From NCBI GenBank assembly GCA_009823505.1, contig VZQC01005710.1, positions 1,241,728 through 1,305,727 of the forward strand: 64,000 nucleotides of DNA. Direction: 5' to 3'. This document shows positions 1 to 10,387 of the stretch, piece after piece. Each line of letters starts with the position of its first letter. Position 1 is the stretch's first letter. Origin of the DNA: Rhizomys pruinosus. Taxonomy: Eukaryota; Chordata; Mammalia; Rodentia; Spalacidae. Made by a program: the position numbers and the translations under genes. A model generated the notes under the pieces. It did no database searches, was not told the DNA's origin, and saw only the letters and a list, made by a program, of their open reading frames with translations.

Positions 1-1658
1 CTTGTCACACAGGTGCCCACATCCCCATCCTCTTGTAACACAGGTTCCCACATCCCCATCCTCTTGTCACACAGGTTCCCACATCGCCATCCTTGTCACA
101 CATGTGCCCAAACCCCCATCCTCTTGTCACATAGGTGCCCACACCCCCATCCTCATCACACAGGTGCCCACATCCCTATCCTCATCACACAGGTGCCCAC
201 ATCCCCATCCTCTTGTCACACAGGTGCCCACATCCCCGTCCTCGTCACACAGATGCCCACATCCCCATCCTCGTCACACAGGTGCCCACATCCCCATCCT
301 CATCATATAGGTGCCCACATCCCTTTCCTCGTCACACAGTTGCTCACATCCCCATCCTCGTCACACCGGTGCTGACATCCCCATCCTCGTCACACAGGTG
401 CCCACATCCCCATCCTCGTCACACATGTGCCCACATCCCCATCCTTGTCACACAGGTGCCCACATCGCCATCCTTTGTCACACAGGTGCCCCCTCCCCCA
501 TCCTTGTCACACAGGTGCCCACATCCCCATCCTCTTGTCACACAGGTGCCCACACCCCCAACCTCTTTTCACACAGGTGCCCACATCCCCATCCTCGTCA
601 CACAGGTGCCCACACCCCCAACCTCTTTTCACACAGGTGCCCACATCCCCATCCTCGTCACACAGGTGCCCACATCCCCATCCTCATCACACAGGTGCCC
701 ACATCCCCATCCTCTTGTTGCACAGGTGCCCACATTCCCATCTTCTTTTCACACAGGTGCCCACAGCTCCATCCTCTTGTTACACAGGTGCCCACTTCAC
801 CATCCTCTTGTCACACAGGTGCCCACTTCCCCATCCTGTTGTCACACAGGTGCCCACTTCCGCATCCTCATCACACAGGTGCCCACATCCCCATCCTCGT
901 CACACAAGTGCCCACATCCCCTTCCTTGTCACACACGTGCCCACATTCCCGTCCTCTTGTCACACAGGTTCCCACATCCCCATCCTCTTGTCACATGGGT
1001 GCCCACATCCCCATCCTTGTCACACGTGTGCCCAAATCCCCATCCTTGTCACACAGGTGCCCACATCCCCATCCTCTTGTCACACAGGTGCCCACATCCC
1101 CATCCTTGTCACACAGGTGCCCACACCGCCATCCTCTTGTCACACAGGTGCCCACACCCCCATCCTCTTGTCACACAGGTGCCCACATCCCCATCCTCTT
1201 GTCACACAGGTGCCCACATCCTCATCCTTTTCACACAGTTGTCCATACCCCATCCTCTTGTCACACAGGTGCCCACACCCCCATCATCTTATCACCCAGG
1301 TGCCCACATCCCCATCCTCGTCACACAGTAGCCCACATCCCCATCCTCGTCACACAGGTGCCCACATCCCCATCCTCTTGTCGCACAGGTGCCCACATCA
1401 CCATCCTTGTCACACAGGTGCCCACATCCCCATCCTCTTTTCGCACAGGTGCCCACATCCCCATCCTCGTCACACAGGTGCCCACATCCCCATCTTCTTG
1501 TCACACAGGTGCCCACATCCCCATCCTCTTTTCGCACAGGTGCCCACATCCCTATCCTCGTCACACAGGTGCCCACATCCCCATCCTCATCACACAGGTG
1601 CCCATATCCCCATCTTCTTGTCACACTGGTGCCCACATCCCTATCCTCTTGCTCACCA
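1..1658. repeat. 29-31 bp minisatellite, C-rich on + strand
   Basis: About 55 head-to-tail units read roughly CAGGTGCCCACATCCCCATC plus a CTCGTCACA or CTCTTGTCACA linker. The unit is 29 bp with the short linker and 31 bp with the long one. The array runs off the left edge and ends near 1658, where unit similarity stops. No unit contains a stop in any + frame, so three overlapping long open frames result, all encoding the same SHRCPHPHP / TGAHIPI / TQVPTSPS peptides. That is a composition artefact and not a gene. Positions 541-600 and 601-660 are identical. Confidence 0.97.
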
Positions 1659-1836
1659 TTCCCCCAGTGCCACTCCACCCAGCACAACCCAGGCAAGGTC
1701 ACCATAGCCTCCAACATTAAGTGACTCTGAGGACACTTGTCCTACCCTGTACTGCCTTCCTTCCTGCCTTCCTCATAAGCAGATGTGCTAGCCTGCCCCT
1801 GCCAGTCTGTGGACACCTTTTTCACAAAATATTTTT

Positions 1837-1982
1837 AGCCAGGTGTGGTGGTACACACCTTTAATTCCAGCACTTGGCAGGCAGAAGCATGTGGATCTCA
1901 GTGAGTTCAAGGCCAGCCTGGTCTACATAGCGAGTTCCAAGCCAGTTAGAGCTACAGGGAGACCCTGTCTCAAAAAGACCAA
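1837..1982 (+). mobile_element. B1 SINE
   Basis: It has the B1 order: GCCAGGTGTGGTGG head, TTTAATTCCAGCACTT, GAGTTCAAGGCCAGCCTGGT, and a GACCCTGTCTCAAAAAG tail. AAAATATTTT flanks it at 1826-1835 and 1983-1992, a 10 bp target-site duplication. Confidence 0.93.
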
Positions 1983-1992
1983 AAAATATTTT

Positions 1993-2165
1993 ATTGAGTC
2001 TTTGTGCATTTTGTACAATAATTCTTAATCAAATTTAGACCCTCTCCCCGATCCATGCCCCATGTATCCCCACCAGACCTCATGCATTCTGTCATATGTG
2101 TTAGCATTTGTGTCCAGATGTCCTTTGGTGTAAGTTCATCCACTGGAGTCTAGTCAGCCTATCTA
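1993..2165 (-). mobile_element. L1 3'-terminal fragment
   Basis: Read on the minus strand this matches the terminal module of the L1 at 54.5 kb: ATGCATGAGGTCTGG, G-rich, TCTAAATTTG, then AATAAAA. The flanking B1 inserted at or beside its 3' end. Confidence 0.6.
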
Positions 2166-2169
2166 AACA

Positions 2170-2397
2170 TTTATTTAATATTTTATACGTTATTTTTATT
2201 TTATGTGTAGGAGTAGTTGCCTGCATGTATGTAAGTACACCCATGTCATGCAGTGCCCTCAGAGGTCAAAAGGTGTCGGATCCCCTGAAACTAGAGTTAC
2301 CAACAGTTGTTAACTACAATTTGAGTGCTGAGAATCGAACCCTGGTCCTCTGCAAGAGCACCCAGTGTTCTTAGCTGCTGAGCCACCTCTCCAGCTC
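2170..2397 (-). mobile_element. B2/B3-type tRNA-derived SINE
   Basis: The minus strand begins GAGCTGGAGAGGTGGCTCAG (tRNA-like A box region), continues through a B box-like GGTTCGATTC and ends in an A/T-rich tail. It is diverged. Confidence 0.85.
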
Positions 2398-3087
2398 TTG
2401 GAAGATCTATTCTCCTTCACCCAGTTGCCCACAGTTTGCAGGCCGGGGTCCCCTTTGCCCATTTCCCCTGCTTCACTCTGACACCTTGACTGACTGAGTC
2501 AGCATGGGTCTTGTGCCATCATTGCCACGAGTCGACATGAGTAGGAGACATGAAAGGGTGACATGTGGCAGTGACAGAACAACCTGCGGGGTGATTTGGA
2601 ATAGGAAAGGGGTGCAGGAATATCTGATGCATCAGAGAAAATACCTCAGGGAAATCTAGGGATCGCTGCAGGAAAAAGCAACCTCGGATTTCCATGACGG
2701 CTCCAGAATCTCCACTGGACTTCTGGGATTGGTGCGTTTTTAAGGCTTCATCATCAATTCAAGGCTTCAGATCTCACAAAGAAAAGGAGCATCGGCTCCA
2801 TCTGTGAGAATTTGCACCCAAGCAGGAGGAAGCGCACTCCACTAGCTGAGTCTCTGCTCATTTCACCAGCGAGGAAGCGCTTTCCCAGGACCCAGAGAAA
2901 AGCCAACTGTCACATTCCTTTCAAGAGGGGGCCTGGGGGGCACAGAGGAAAGCCGAGACTGTAATGAGTGATTCGCCTCCACGCAAAGGTCCATCAGAGA
3001 AAACAGAAAACAGCATCTAGCCACACGTCCCACACACTTGGGCCATGCTAGGGGCAGGGCAATAGGAGACCAAAAGCTTTTCCAGGA
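2398..3087. other. No recognised feature
   Basis: This is mixed-composition sequence. I see no exon, repeat consensus or RNA gene in it. Confidence 0.6.
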
Positions 3088-3255
3088 TCTAGCAAAATGG
3101 CTCAGCAAGTAAAGGTACTTGCTGCCAAGCCTGCTGACCTGAGTTCATTCCTGGAGACCCACATGGTATAAGAAGAAAACCGACTCCTCCAGCTGGCCTC
3201 TGATCTCTATAGACATGCCGTGTGCACACATACTCACACATAATAAAGTTGTAAC
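3088..3255 (+). mobile_element. RSINE1/B4-type SINE
   Basis: The head AATGGCTCAGCAAGTAAAGG is followed by TTGCTGCCAAGCCTG, GACCTGAGTTCATTCC and a CACACATACTCACACA tail. This is the ID/RSINE-type pattern. Confidence 0.75.
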
Positions 3256-3257
3256 TT

Positions 3258-3634
3258 GATTTTTTTTCTATTCTTTATTTTTTTCATTTTTTAACGATAA
3301 GTAATAATTTATGAATACAAGCATCCTTCATGTAAAACCAATTTGCAAGCAGTTGTGCCCAAACCCACACAGCCTAAGGGTCCCGCCATCCAGCTGGGGG
3401 GGCTTGTATGTTCAATCAAGTTGATCAAATAAGTGTCCAGACTATATTGCTGTAGTTTCACCATTCACCCCAATTGCAGCCCTTACATTCTACCACACCC
3501 CCTCTTCCGCAGATTGTTCCCTAGGCTTAGAAAAGGGGCACACGTGGACGAGAAGCAAAACAGTCTACTTTCTCTGGAGCTGTTGTTTTGGACTCTGGTC
3601 AATTCTGGCTGTTTCCTTTCATGGGCTGACAGTT
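3258..3634 (-). mobile_element. L1 (Lx-like) 3' UTR fragment, copy A
   Basis: It is closely similar to 10530-10890 (copy B), sharing GATTGTTCCCTAGGCTTAG and ATGGGCTGACAGTTT. On the minus strand it ends in an A-rich run directly at the module boundary. It lacks the terminal module that copy B carries beyond that point. Confidence 0.7.
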
Positions 3635-3761
3635 TATGCCAGCCCACACCCTCAGCAGCCTACATCAAGTCATTTTCCCTACAGCCCTTGGGCAAACATT
3701 TTTACAAAAGCCCTGCCATGTCTCAGGCAGTGTGAACCAGCCAGAATAGAAATGACACCAG

Positions 3762-4008
3762 GGCTGGAGAGATGGCCTAGCGGTTAAGAGCGCTGACCGC
3801 TCTTGCAAAGGACCCGGGTTCGATCCCCAGCACCCACATGGCAGCCGAGAACAGTCTGAAACTCAAATTCCAGGAGAACTCTAGTTCCAGGGGAATCCGA
3901 CACCCTCTTCTGACCTCCGCGGCATTGCACGACACGGGTGCACAGACCTGCATGCAGACAGTACATTGATACACATACAGAAATAAATAAAATTAAAAAA
4001 AAAAAAAA
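3762..4008 (+). mobile_element. B2/B3-type SINE, long form
   Basis: It is full length, from GGCTGGAGAGATGGCCTAGC through GGGTTCGATCCCCAGC to an AAATAAATAAA tail. It carries the 17-nt internal duplication (AACTCAAATTCCAGGAG then AACTCTAGTTCCAGGGG). AGAAATGACACCA at 3749-3761 and AGAAATAACACCA at 4009-4021 are the TSD. Confidence 0.95.
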
Positions 4009-4282
4009 GAAATAACACCAACTCTAAAAGCTCCTTAAGTGAGGGCTGTGATGTCAGAGAGATTCCAGGTCTAAAAAACGAGGTTGAGGCCAGACACAAG
4101 CCCTGTGTGGTATGGGTGGGATGAGGGTTGGGGGTGACAGCCCAGAGACTGCGGCTCATGTTTGGAGGAGGAAACAGCTCCATTCAGCTACAGAAGCAGG
4201 GACGTGTTGGAATGTGAATGTCAGAAAGAGACACAAGGAAAAGCTGCAGCAGAGAGCAGGGGCCACCGGGCCTCCATGCCAG

Positions 4283-4395
4283 ATGGTGAGGGGACGGTGG
4301 CTCAGGGCCTCACACCCACCGGCATTTAAAAGGCTGTGGCAGAAGGAGTGTAAGTTTGAGGCTATCCTGGGGTACAAAATGAGACACTGGAGAGA
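4283..4395 (+). mobile_element. Diverged B1-like SINE
   Basis: GGACGGTGGCTCAGGGCCTC is followed by a GGCTGTGGCAGAAGGA-type body. Similarity to B1 is weak and the A-tail is replaced by a GGA-rich run (4385-4466). Confidence 0.4.
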
Positions 4396-4466
4396 GGAAA
4401 GGAAGGGACATTGGAGAAGGAGGAGGGGAAGGGAAGGAAAAGAGGGGGAGAGGGGGAAGGGAATGA

Positions 4467-6042
4467 TGCTTTAAAACTTGAACATGATTCAGTCAAGAAG
4501 TCTTGTCTTCCTGAAGTGTATTTCTAAGCTCCACGAAAGCTGCTCTCCCCTGGGAGGGGACCATATGCTGCCCACTCTGGTGTGGACAGCATGGCCATGC
4601 TCCTGAAACCACCCTAACCCTAGCTCATGGAGCTGCTTTGGAGGTAAACCTAAGAAGCAGAAATTGTCCTGTCGTCTTCAAAGACACAGCCTATGTTGAG
4701 TCTTTAGAGGGTCTAAATGTCAGACCCTAATTAAAGTACTCGCACATCCGCTCCAACTGAGCCTCAGCTGTGGGCAGCCCACACCTCCTAATTCTCTAGG
4801 ACTAGCCGGGGTCCACCCCTGGGATGTGGAGGGAGACTGCAGCAAGGTATTACCTCCACAGGAGCAAACTGTCCAGTTAGACCAGACTAACCTGTGGTTC
4901 TAGACCAGAATAACCAAGGAAAGCAGAAATGATCATTGAGAAAGTCTGCTGCAGGAGGATCCTAACTAGTATTCATATTATCACATGGTGAAGCCCAGAG
5001 GTCACAAGTAGCCCCAGCCCGTCGTGGGCGCTGGCAGTCGCCCTGGGGTGTGACTGTGATCAGGCACCAGGCGGGCCCTCCTTGCCCTGCTGGCCCCATC
5101 TGTGGTACATGCTCTGAGCCCTGCAATCTCCAGACTTCATGTGAGTGGCTTCCTCTTGCCCCACACAGCTACCTGAGGATGGATGAATTTCTTCCTCCCC
5201 GGGCTCTCAGATCACAGGAGCCAAGTGGGACCAAGCAGCTCAGCCTAGAATTGGTATTCCTCTCACCCGTGCCTTCCTGCAGCCACCCACTGGCCTGCCT
5301 CCCCCATGCCACTGCCTCCCGTGGGCTCTTCTGCCTCTATCCAGCTCTTCGCGGCACCTGCTCAGCCCTCGGCTTTCAAGATGCAACTCTTGAGCCTGAA
5401 CTGATTTGGTAGCATTATTCTCACACTATGAAAATAGATTAGAATAAAGATTTTCAGACCCAGTGTGGTGTGAATAAGACCCTGGGCATCATTTTTTTCA
5501 ATATGCCCCAACTGATTCTCACAGCTTATAAACTTTTTGAACCTGGCCTTCACCAAGGCTCATTGTCAAACACACCAGAAATGTACATAGATCATTACTG
5601 CCCACAGTGACCAAGTCTCCACGGACTGACTAAAATTACTGTAGGCCTAAGCAAGAGAGCAAGCAATGCTGCCCAAAGGTCACAGGCGGCTTCCAGAGCT
5701 ACATATGGAAGGACAAATTACCCAGACACAGAGCCTTGCCCGCCCCTTGGCACAACCCCTCTCCTGTGCCGGTATTTTTTCAGGGCTTTTATCAGGCTGC
5801 CTCACAATTTACAAAATAAGTTTCTTAGTAATGCATCTTTAGGTTATACTTGACTTTTTTCTATTCTAAACCCATTGCAACCTTCCAGAACTAAAAGTAT
5901 TTCTCTCCAAAAAATTTAAAAAAACAACTGCAAAGTCTAAATACTAGATTTGACCTTTCTGTATTGATTTGAAAGGTGAAATCTAAACCTCACTTTAATT
6001 TCTAGCTCCAAGAATACAGATAATGATTCTAACTTTAGAAAT
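4467..6042. other. No recognised feature
   Basis: This is low-repeat sequence. Short open frames (for example 5050-5412) show no domain or exon signals. No SINE or LTR consensus was seen. Confidence 0.55.
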
Positions 6043-6137
6043 ATTCATTGGAGGGGCTGGAGAGATGGCTCAGCGGTTAAGAGCACCCACTGCTCTTGCA
6101 GAGGACCCAGGTTCAATTCCTAGCACCCACATGGTGG

Positions 6138-8187
6138 CTTAATTGACCTAATTGGGAATATAAAATGTTAATTGTTTTATTTATAATTTGTATTGGGTTA
6201 AGGTACACAAATGGTCTCTATATTTTTCTGAATTATACAACATCACATTATAACACTTTTACTCATAGGACAATTTAAAGAAACTAAGCTTAAATTTCCT
6301 TCCCAAATAAGTAGCATACAGTCAATGAGAAACAGTTTGGGTAAATTTAATGAAAGCTTATGCCTTGGCTCCTGTTTATGGGTATGTGTAATACAACTTA
6401 GGCATCTATAGGTCCAAAACATTAAAACCTAAAAAAGAGAAAAAAAAAAAATAAAAAGCAGGGTGTGGGAGGTGGGGGGTAGTATTCCTTTCTGGGATCC
6501 AAATGGAAAACTCTGTGTTCCAATCCTATTGATAAATTTCAATTTGCGCTCTTGAAACTAAACAATGGGAGGAGAATTTTATGTTCACACAGGTAAAAAC
6601 ACCAACCTAAATGCCTGAAAACCTCCAACTTATGGCTGTGCAGGATGGACTGGAAATGCCAGCAGAGAGGTCGACCCATCTGAACATTAAGAAAGAGGAA
6701 CCCTCAGACTGCCTGAGTCACAGGACACTGAGCATCTCTCGGCATACTATTTGGGTAAACTGTTTATAATGGGCCCTAACAAAGTTTACCTTCCAGATAC
6801 TGAGAAACTTTCTTACCTCTCCCCTTTATAGGAAAAAGAAAAACATGATGGTAATGAAACATCCCTAACTGTAAATAGAGCCAATTGTTACAGTAGTACT
6901 TTCCTATTTAAAAAGGTTATAACTACCCTTTTTAATTGATGGATAGGGCATATAGGAATTGTGAAAGGATACTTCTCTATTAGAGCCACATTCAATAGTA
7001 AAGTGTTTATAAGTGTGTAATTAAGCAAAATATTTTAATACAGGAAAGCTCTGACATCAGCAATGAATTATTCTGCCTAGGAGATGTTGGCTAGGGGATT
7101 CAAGCCCCCAAATTTATAAAGGCTTTTGCTATAAGGGGATATATGCCAGGAGAAAGGCAATACGTCCCTGTTGTCGAAGACCTGGTGCGAGCATGAAAAA
7201 AATGTTATAAGACGTCACTTGCTAACGTACACTGGCTCTGCAATGCCAGATAGTGTTACCAAAAGCCACTAAAACAATAAAGCAAAAATTGGTCTCCCTG
7301 AGACAAAGCCAAGTCTCCTCGCAGTATCGGCTACACCTCAACACCTGGAGATACTGTGCAACAATGGCAGCCAAGTGTCTATATATATATATATTATATC
7401 TATATAATATATCTATATCCCAAATCTAATTGGCCTCTTATCTCTCTCCTTGGAGGAATAACTCCAGTGGATGCCAGAAGCTTATGTCCTCTAGTGGTTA
7501 GGAGATGTTATAAGCCCAATAAGAACTTGTCACCCCTTTCTAGAGAAACCACAGTTTGCGGATTAGCATACCATCACGCACTGTGTCTATGCTCACAGCT
7601 TAGCTTGACATAATAATTAGTACTGCTTACAATGTCCTGTACATCCAATTGATGTGCTTGTTAGTATGATTAAAAAGGTTATCACTGGACAAGCTGTCAA
7701 CCCATTTGAAGGGAAACAACCGGAACAGACTAGATTCCAAAATGACAACTCCAAAGCAAGTAGACTGTTTTCTTCTCAACCACGTGTGCCCCTTTCCCAA
7801 AGCCCAGGGACAAAACTGTGGAAGGGGAGGCGTGGTAGAATGTAAAACGTACGGGCTGTGGAAGAGATAGGGGTGAATCATGAGACTACAGCAATATAGT
7901 CTGGATTCCTAATTGATCAACATGCCTGTGCATAAAAGCTTCTCCAACTGGACTATGGGAACCTTGGGTTGTTCAAAATTTGGACATAGATACTTGCAAA
8001 ATGCACCAATTACCTAATTGTACAGCAAACTGAGCAACATCAATGTTATCTGAAAACAACTGTGTTCTTATATTGTAGAATCCCTTAAAGATAAACAAAT
8101 AATAATAATTTAAAAAATAAAATAAAAAAATAAAATAAAACAAAAAATAAAATAAAATTTGTTAAACACATTTAAAAAAAAAAAAAA
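6138..8187 (+). mobile_element. L1 (Lx-like) 3' region, copy C, inside a SINE
   Basis: About 2 kb is collinear with the inverted copy B (12060-10540). Shared landmarks are GAAAGCTCTGACATCAGCAA, GAAGACCTG, AATAAAGCAAA, GGTCTCCCTGAG, CCCAAATCTAATTGGC and CCTTGGAGGAATAAC. It ends in A-rich sequence (8100-8187). No ORF2 was seen, so this is 3' UTR only. There is no clear TSD at the SINE junction. Confidence 0.72.
7378..7418. repeat. (TA)-rich microsatellite in L1 3' UTR
   Basis: A TATATA/TATCTATA run lies between AGCCAAGTGTC and TCCCAAATC. Copy B has only a short TGTATATCCC at this point. Confidence 0.85.
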
Positions 8188-8399
8188 GAACCATCTTTAA
8201 TTCCAGTTCCAGGGGAATCCGATGCTCTCTTCTGACCTCCGCTGCATTGCACAACATGGGTACACCAACCTACATACAGACAGTATGCTCATACACATAA
8301 AAATAAATAAAATTAAATTTAAAAAGAATTCATTGGAAACTTTATTCTTTTACATGGAATTCTTTCTTTTTCTTTCTTTTTTAAAAAGATAGGGTCTCA

Positions 8400-8558
8400 G
8401 ACAGGTGTGGTGGCACACACCTTTAATCTTAGCACTTGGGAGGTAGAGGCAGGTGGTTCTTTGTGAGTTCAAGGCCAGCCTGGTCTAGAATGAGTTCCAG
8501 GACAGCTGAGGCTACAGGGAGATCCTGTCTCGAAAAGACCAAAAATACAAAACAAACA
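8400..8558 (+). mobile_element. B1 SINE
   Basis: A full B1 consensus with a TCTCGAAAAGACC tail. The TSD AAAGATAGGGTCTCA is at 8385-8399 and 8559-8573. It inserted into the B1 half of a minus-strand B4 element. Confidence 0.94.
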
Positions 8559-9028
8559 AAAGATAGGGTCTCATGTAGCCCAGGCTAGCCTCGAACTCAC
8601 TGTGTAGCCAAGGATGACCTTGAACTTCTTGATCTTCCTGCCTCTACCTCTTTTTTTTTTATTTTATTTATTTCTGTATGTGTATAAATGTACTGTCTGC
8701 ATGCAAGTCTGCGCACCCGTGTCATGCAATGCCTCGGAGGTCAGAAGAGGGTGTTAGATTCCCCTGGAACTGGAGTACTCCTGGAATTGGAGTTCCAGAC
8801 GGTTCTCGGCTGCCATGTGGGCGCTGGGGATCGAACCCGGGTCCTCTGCAAGAGTGGTCGGTGCTCTTAACCGCTAGGCCATCTCTCCAGCCCCGCCTCT
8901 ACCTCTTAAGTACTGAGACTTCTGGTATGTACCACCATATCCAGGTCACATGATGCTGGGGATGGAACCTAGGAATTCTGTGCAATTTGAGCAAAACCTT
9001 TACCAACTATGCTATGTCCTCACCTCAA
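8559..9028 (-). mobile_element. B4 (ID-B1) SINE, split
   Basis: On the minus strand an ID-like part (about 9028-8946) is followed by a B1-like part (8945-8895 and 8640-8574). A SINE interrupts it at 8653-8894, and a plus-strand B1 interrupts its 3' end. Confidence 0.65.
8653..8894 (-). mobile_element. B2/B3-type SINE, long form
   Basis: This is full length on the minus strand with poly(T) at the left and GGGGCTGGAGAGATGGCC at the right. The 17-nt internal duplication is present. The TSD GCCTCTACCTCTT is at 8640-8652 and 8895-8907. Confidence 0.95.
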
Positions 9029-9111
9029 TTTTACTATTTTTTATCATTTATTTACTGAACTCTTTGTCTTTTTTCTGACCAACATTTGGGGACTTATAAT
9101 TTTTTTTTCAA

Positions 9112-9183
9112 ATTTGGTATGGAGCCTAGGGTCTGATATGTACTAAGCAAATGCTCTACCACTGAGCTACACCTCAATCTATA
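9112..9183 (-). mobile_element. ID-like SINE
   Basis: The minus strand reads GTAGCTCAGTGGTAGAGCAT and continues to GACCCTAGGCTCCATACC. This is a tRNA-derived ID pattern with no acceptor-stem integrity. Confidence 0.65.
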
Positions 9184-9205
9184 GGGTCAGTATAAGATTA
9201 AGAAG

Positions 9206-9420
9206 CCCTGTTGGGGTTAGAGCTCAGTGGTAGAGCACTTGCCAAGCATACAGATTAGTTAAAAGGTCTAAGGTTTACACAACTGGGCATGGCAGTACAC
9301 AGCTATGTTCTCAGCACTCAAGAGGCTGAGGCAGGAGGATTGCCACAACATCAAGCCCAGCCAGGGCTGCATAGTGAGACTCTACCTCAAAAAACAAAAA
9401 CAAAACAAAAAAAGATATTG
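9206..9420 (+). mobile_element. B4 (ID-B1) SINE
   Basis: An ID head (GTTAGAGCTCAGTGGTAGAG) joins a B1-like body (GGGCATGGCAGTACACAGC, AGGCTGAGGCAGGAGGATTG). It ends in CAAAAAACAAAAAC. Confidence 0.8.
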
Positions 9421-9716
9421 ACACCCCCCACCACTGCACATGTGTGATTTTTTTTAATGTGTGATTATTTTTGCCTTTTATTTTTGTACACAGTATGTTT
9501 TAGGATAGTGGAGAGTTTTTTGTGTGGTAAAAACTGTCATTTTTTTTGCTTTATGATTTCTGCCTTGGTTGGCGATACACGACTACTAAATCACATTTCA
9601 AAATGCTGTGCATTTAATAGCCTCTGCCATGCTGACCTGTACCTCGTGTCCTATCTGTAGATGCTATAATTAAATATTGATTAAATTCATTCTTTTTTTT
9701 TTTAGAAGCCAAATTC

Positions 9717-9952
9717 TTTTTTTTTTAATTTCTGTATGTGTAGGAATGTACTGTCTGCATGCAGGTTTGTGCACCCGTGTTGTGCAATGCCGCGGAGGTC
9801 AGAAGAGGGCGTTGGATTACCCTGGAACTGGAGTTCTCCTGGAATTGGAGTTTCAGACGGTTCTTGGCCACCATGTGGGTGCTGGGGATCGAACCTCGGT
9901 CCTCTGTAAGAGCGGTCGGCGCTCTTAACCGCTAGACCATCTCTCCAGCCCC
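9717..9952 (-). mobile_element. B2/B3-type SINE, long form
   Basis: Poly(T) is at the left, the internal 17-nt duplication is present, and the head GGGGCTGGAGAGATGGTC lies at 9935-9952 on the minus strand. No clean TSD was found. Confidence 0.93.
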
Positions 9953-10149
9953 GTTTGAGTGCATCGAAATTTTTTGTCATGCATAATCTTTGTCATTTGT
10001 TCCTCAAAGGAATCAATTAGCCTACAGATATGTAATATACGTTCCTACCTTACAGATGGGTTTAAACCAAGTGTCCTTTATAATAGCTAAACAGTTTTCA
10101 TTAAAGAACAGATTCATAGTCTGGTGTTGGTTCATCTTTTATCTTAAGT

Positions 10150-10350
10150 TTCTTTTTAAACATTTATTTATTATATGTGTAGGCACACATGTGTGTGAGT
10201 GCCTGCAGAGGCTAGAAGAGGTTATGAGGTCTAGAACTGAAGTGACAGATGTTTGTTGTGATCTTCTCAACCTGGGCGCTGTGAATCAGGAGCACAGGTC
10301 CTCTGGAAGAACAGCAAACACTCTTAACCAGTAAGCCGTCTTTCCACCCC
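10150..10350 (-). mobile_element. Diverged B2/B3-type SINE
   Basis: The minus strand begins GGGGTGGAAAGACGGCTTAC and ends in A/T-rich AAATAAATG. It is an older copy. Confidence 0.75.
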
Positions 10351-10387
10351 ATGATGGTAAATCTTTTTAAAAATATTTTATTTTGTC

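Larger units (their letters stand above)
6053..8327 (+). mobile_element. B2/B3-type SINE (short form) split by an L1
   Basis: The head is at 6053-6137 (GGGCTGGAGAGATGGCTCAG to CACATGGTGGCTT). The tail resumes at about 8188 (AAGAACCATCTTTAATTCC to the A-rich end). The outer TSD ATTCATTGGA is at 6043-6052 and 8328-8337, so the two pieces were one insertion. Confidence 0.88.

Noticed and set aside
1..1658. CRISPR-like array of about 30 bp repeats
   Set aside because: The units are contiguous with no unique spacers, and the surrounding sequence is mammalian.
135..1720. Long open frames (398-469 codons) at the left edge, in three frames
   Set aside because: They lie wholly in a minisatellite whose unit has no stop in any + frame. 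All frames give the same Pro/His/Ser-rich peptides.
3762..3860. tRNA-like sequences at SINE heads (many places)
   Set aside because: A and B box-like motifs are those of B2/B3/ID SINEs. No cloverleaf or acceptor stem forms, and a SINE body follows.
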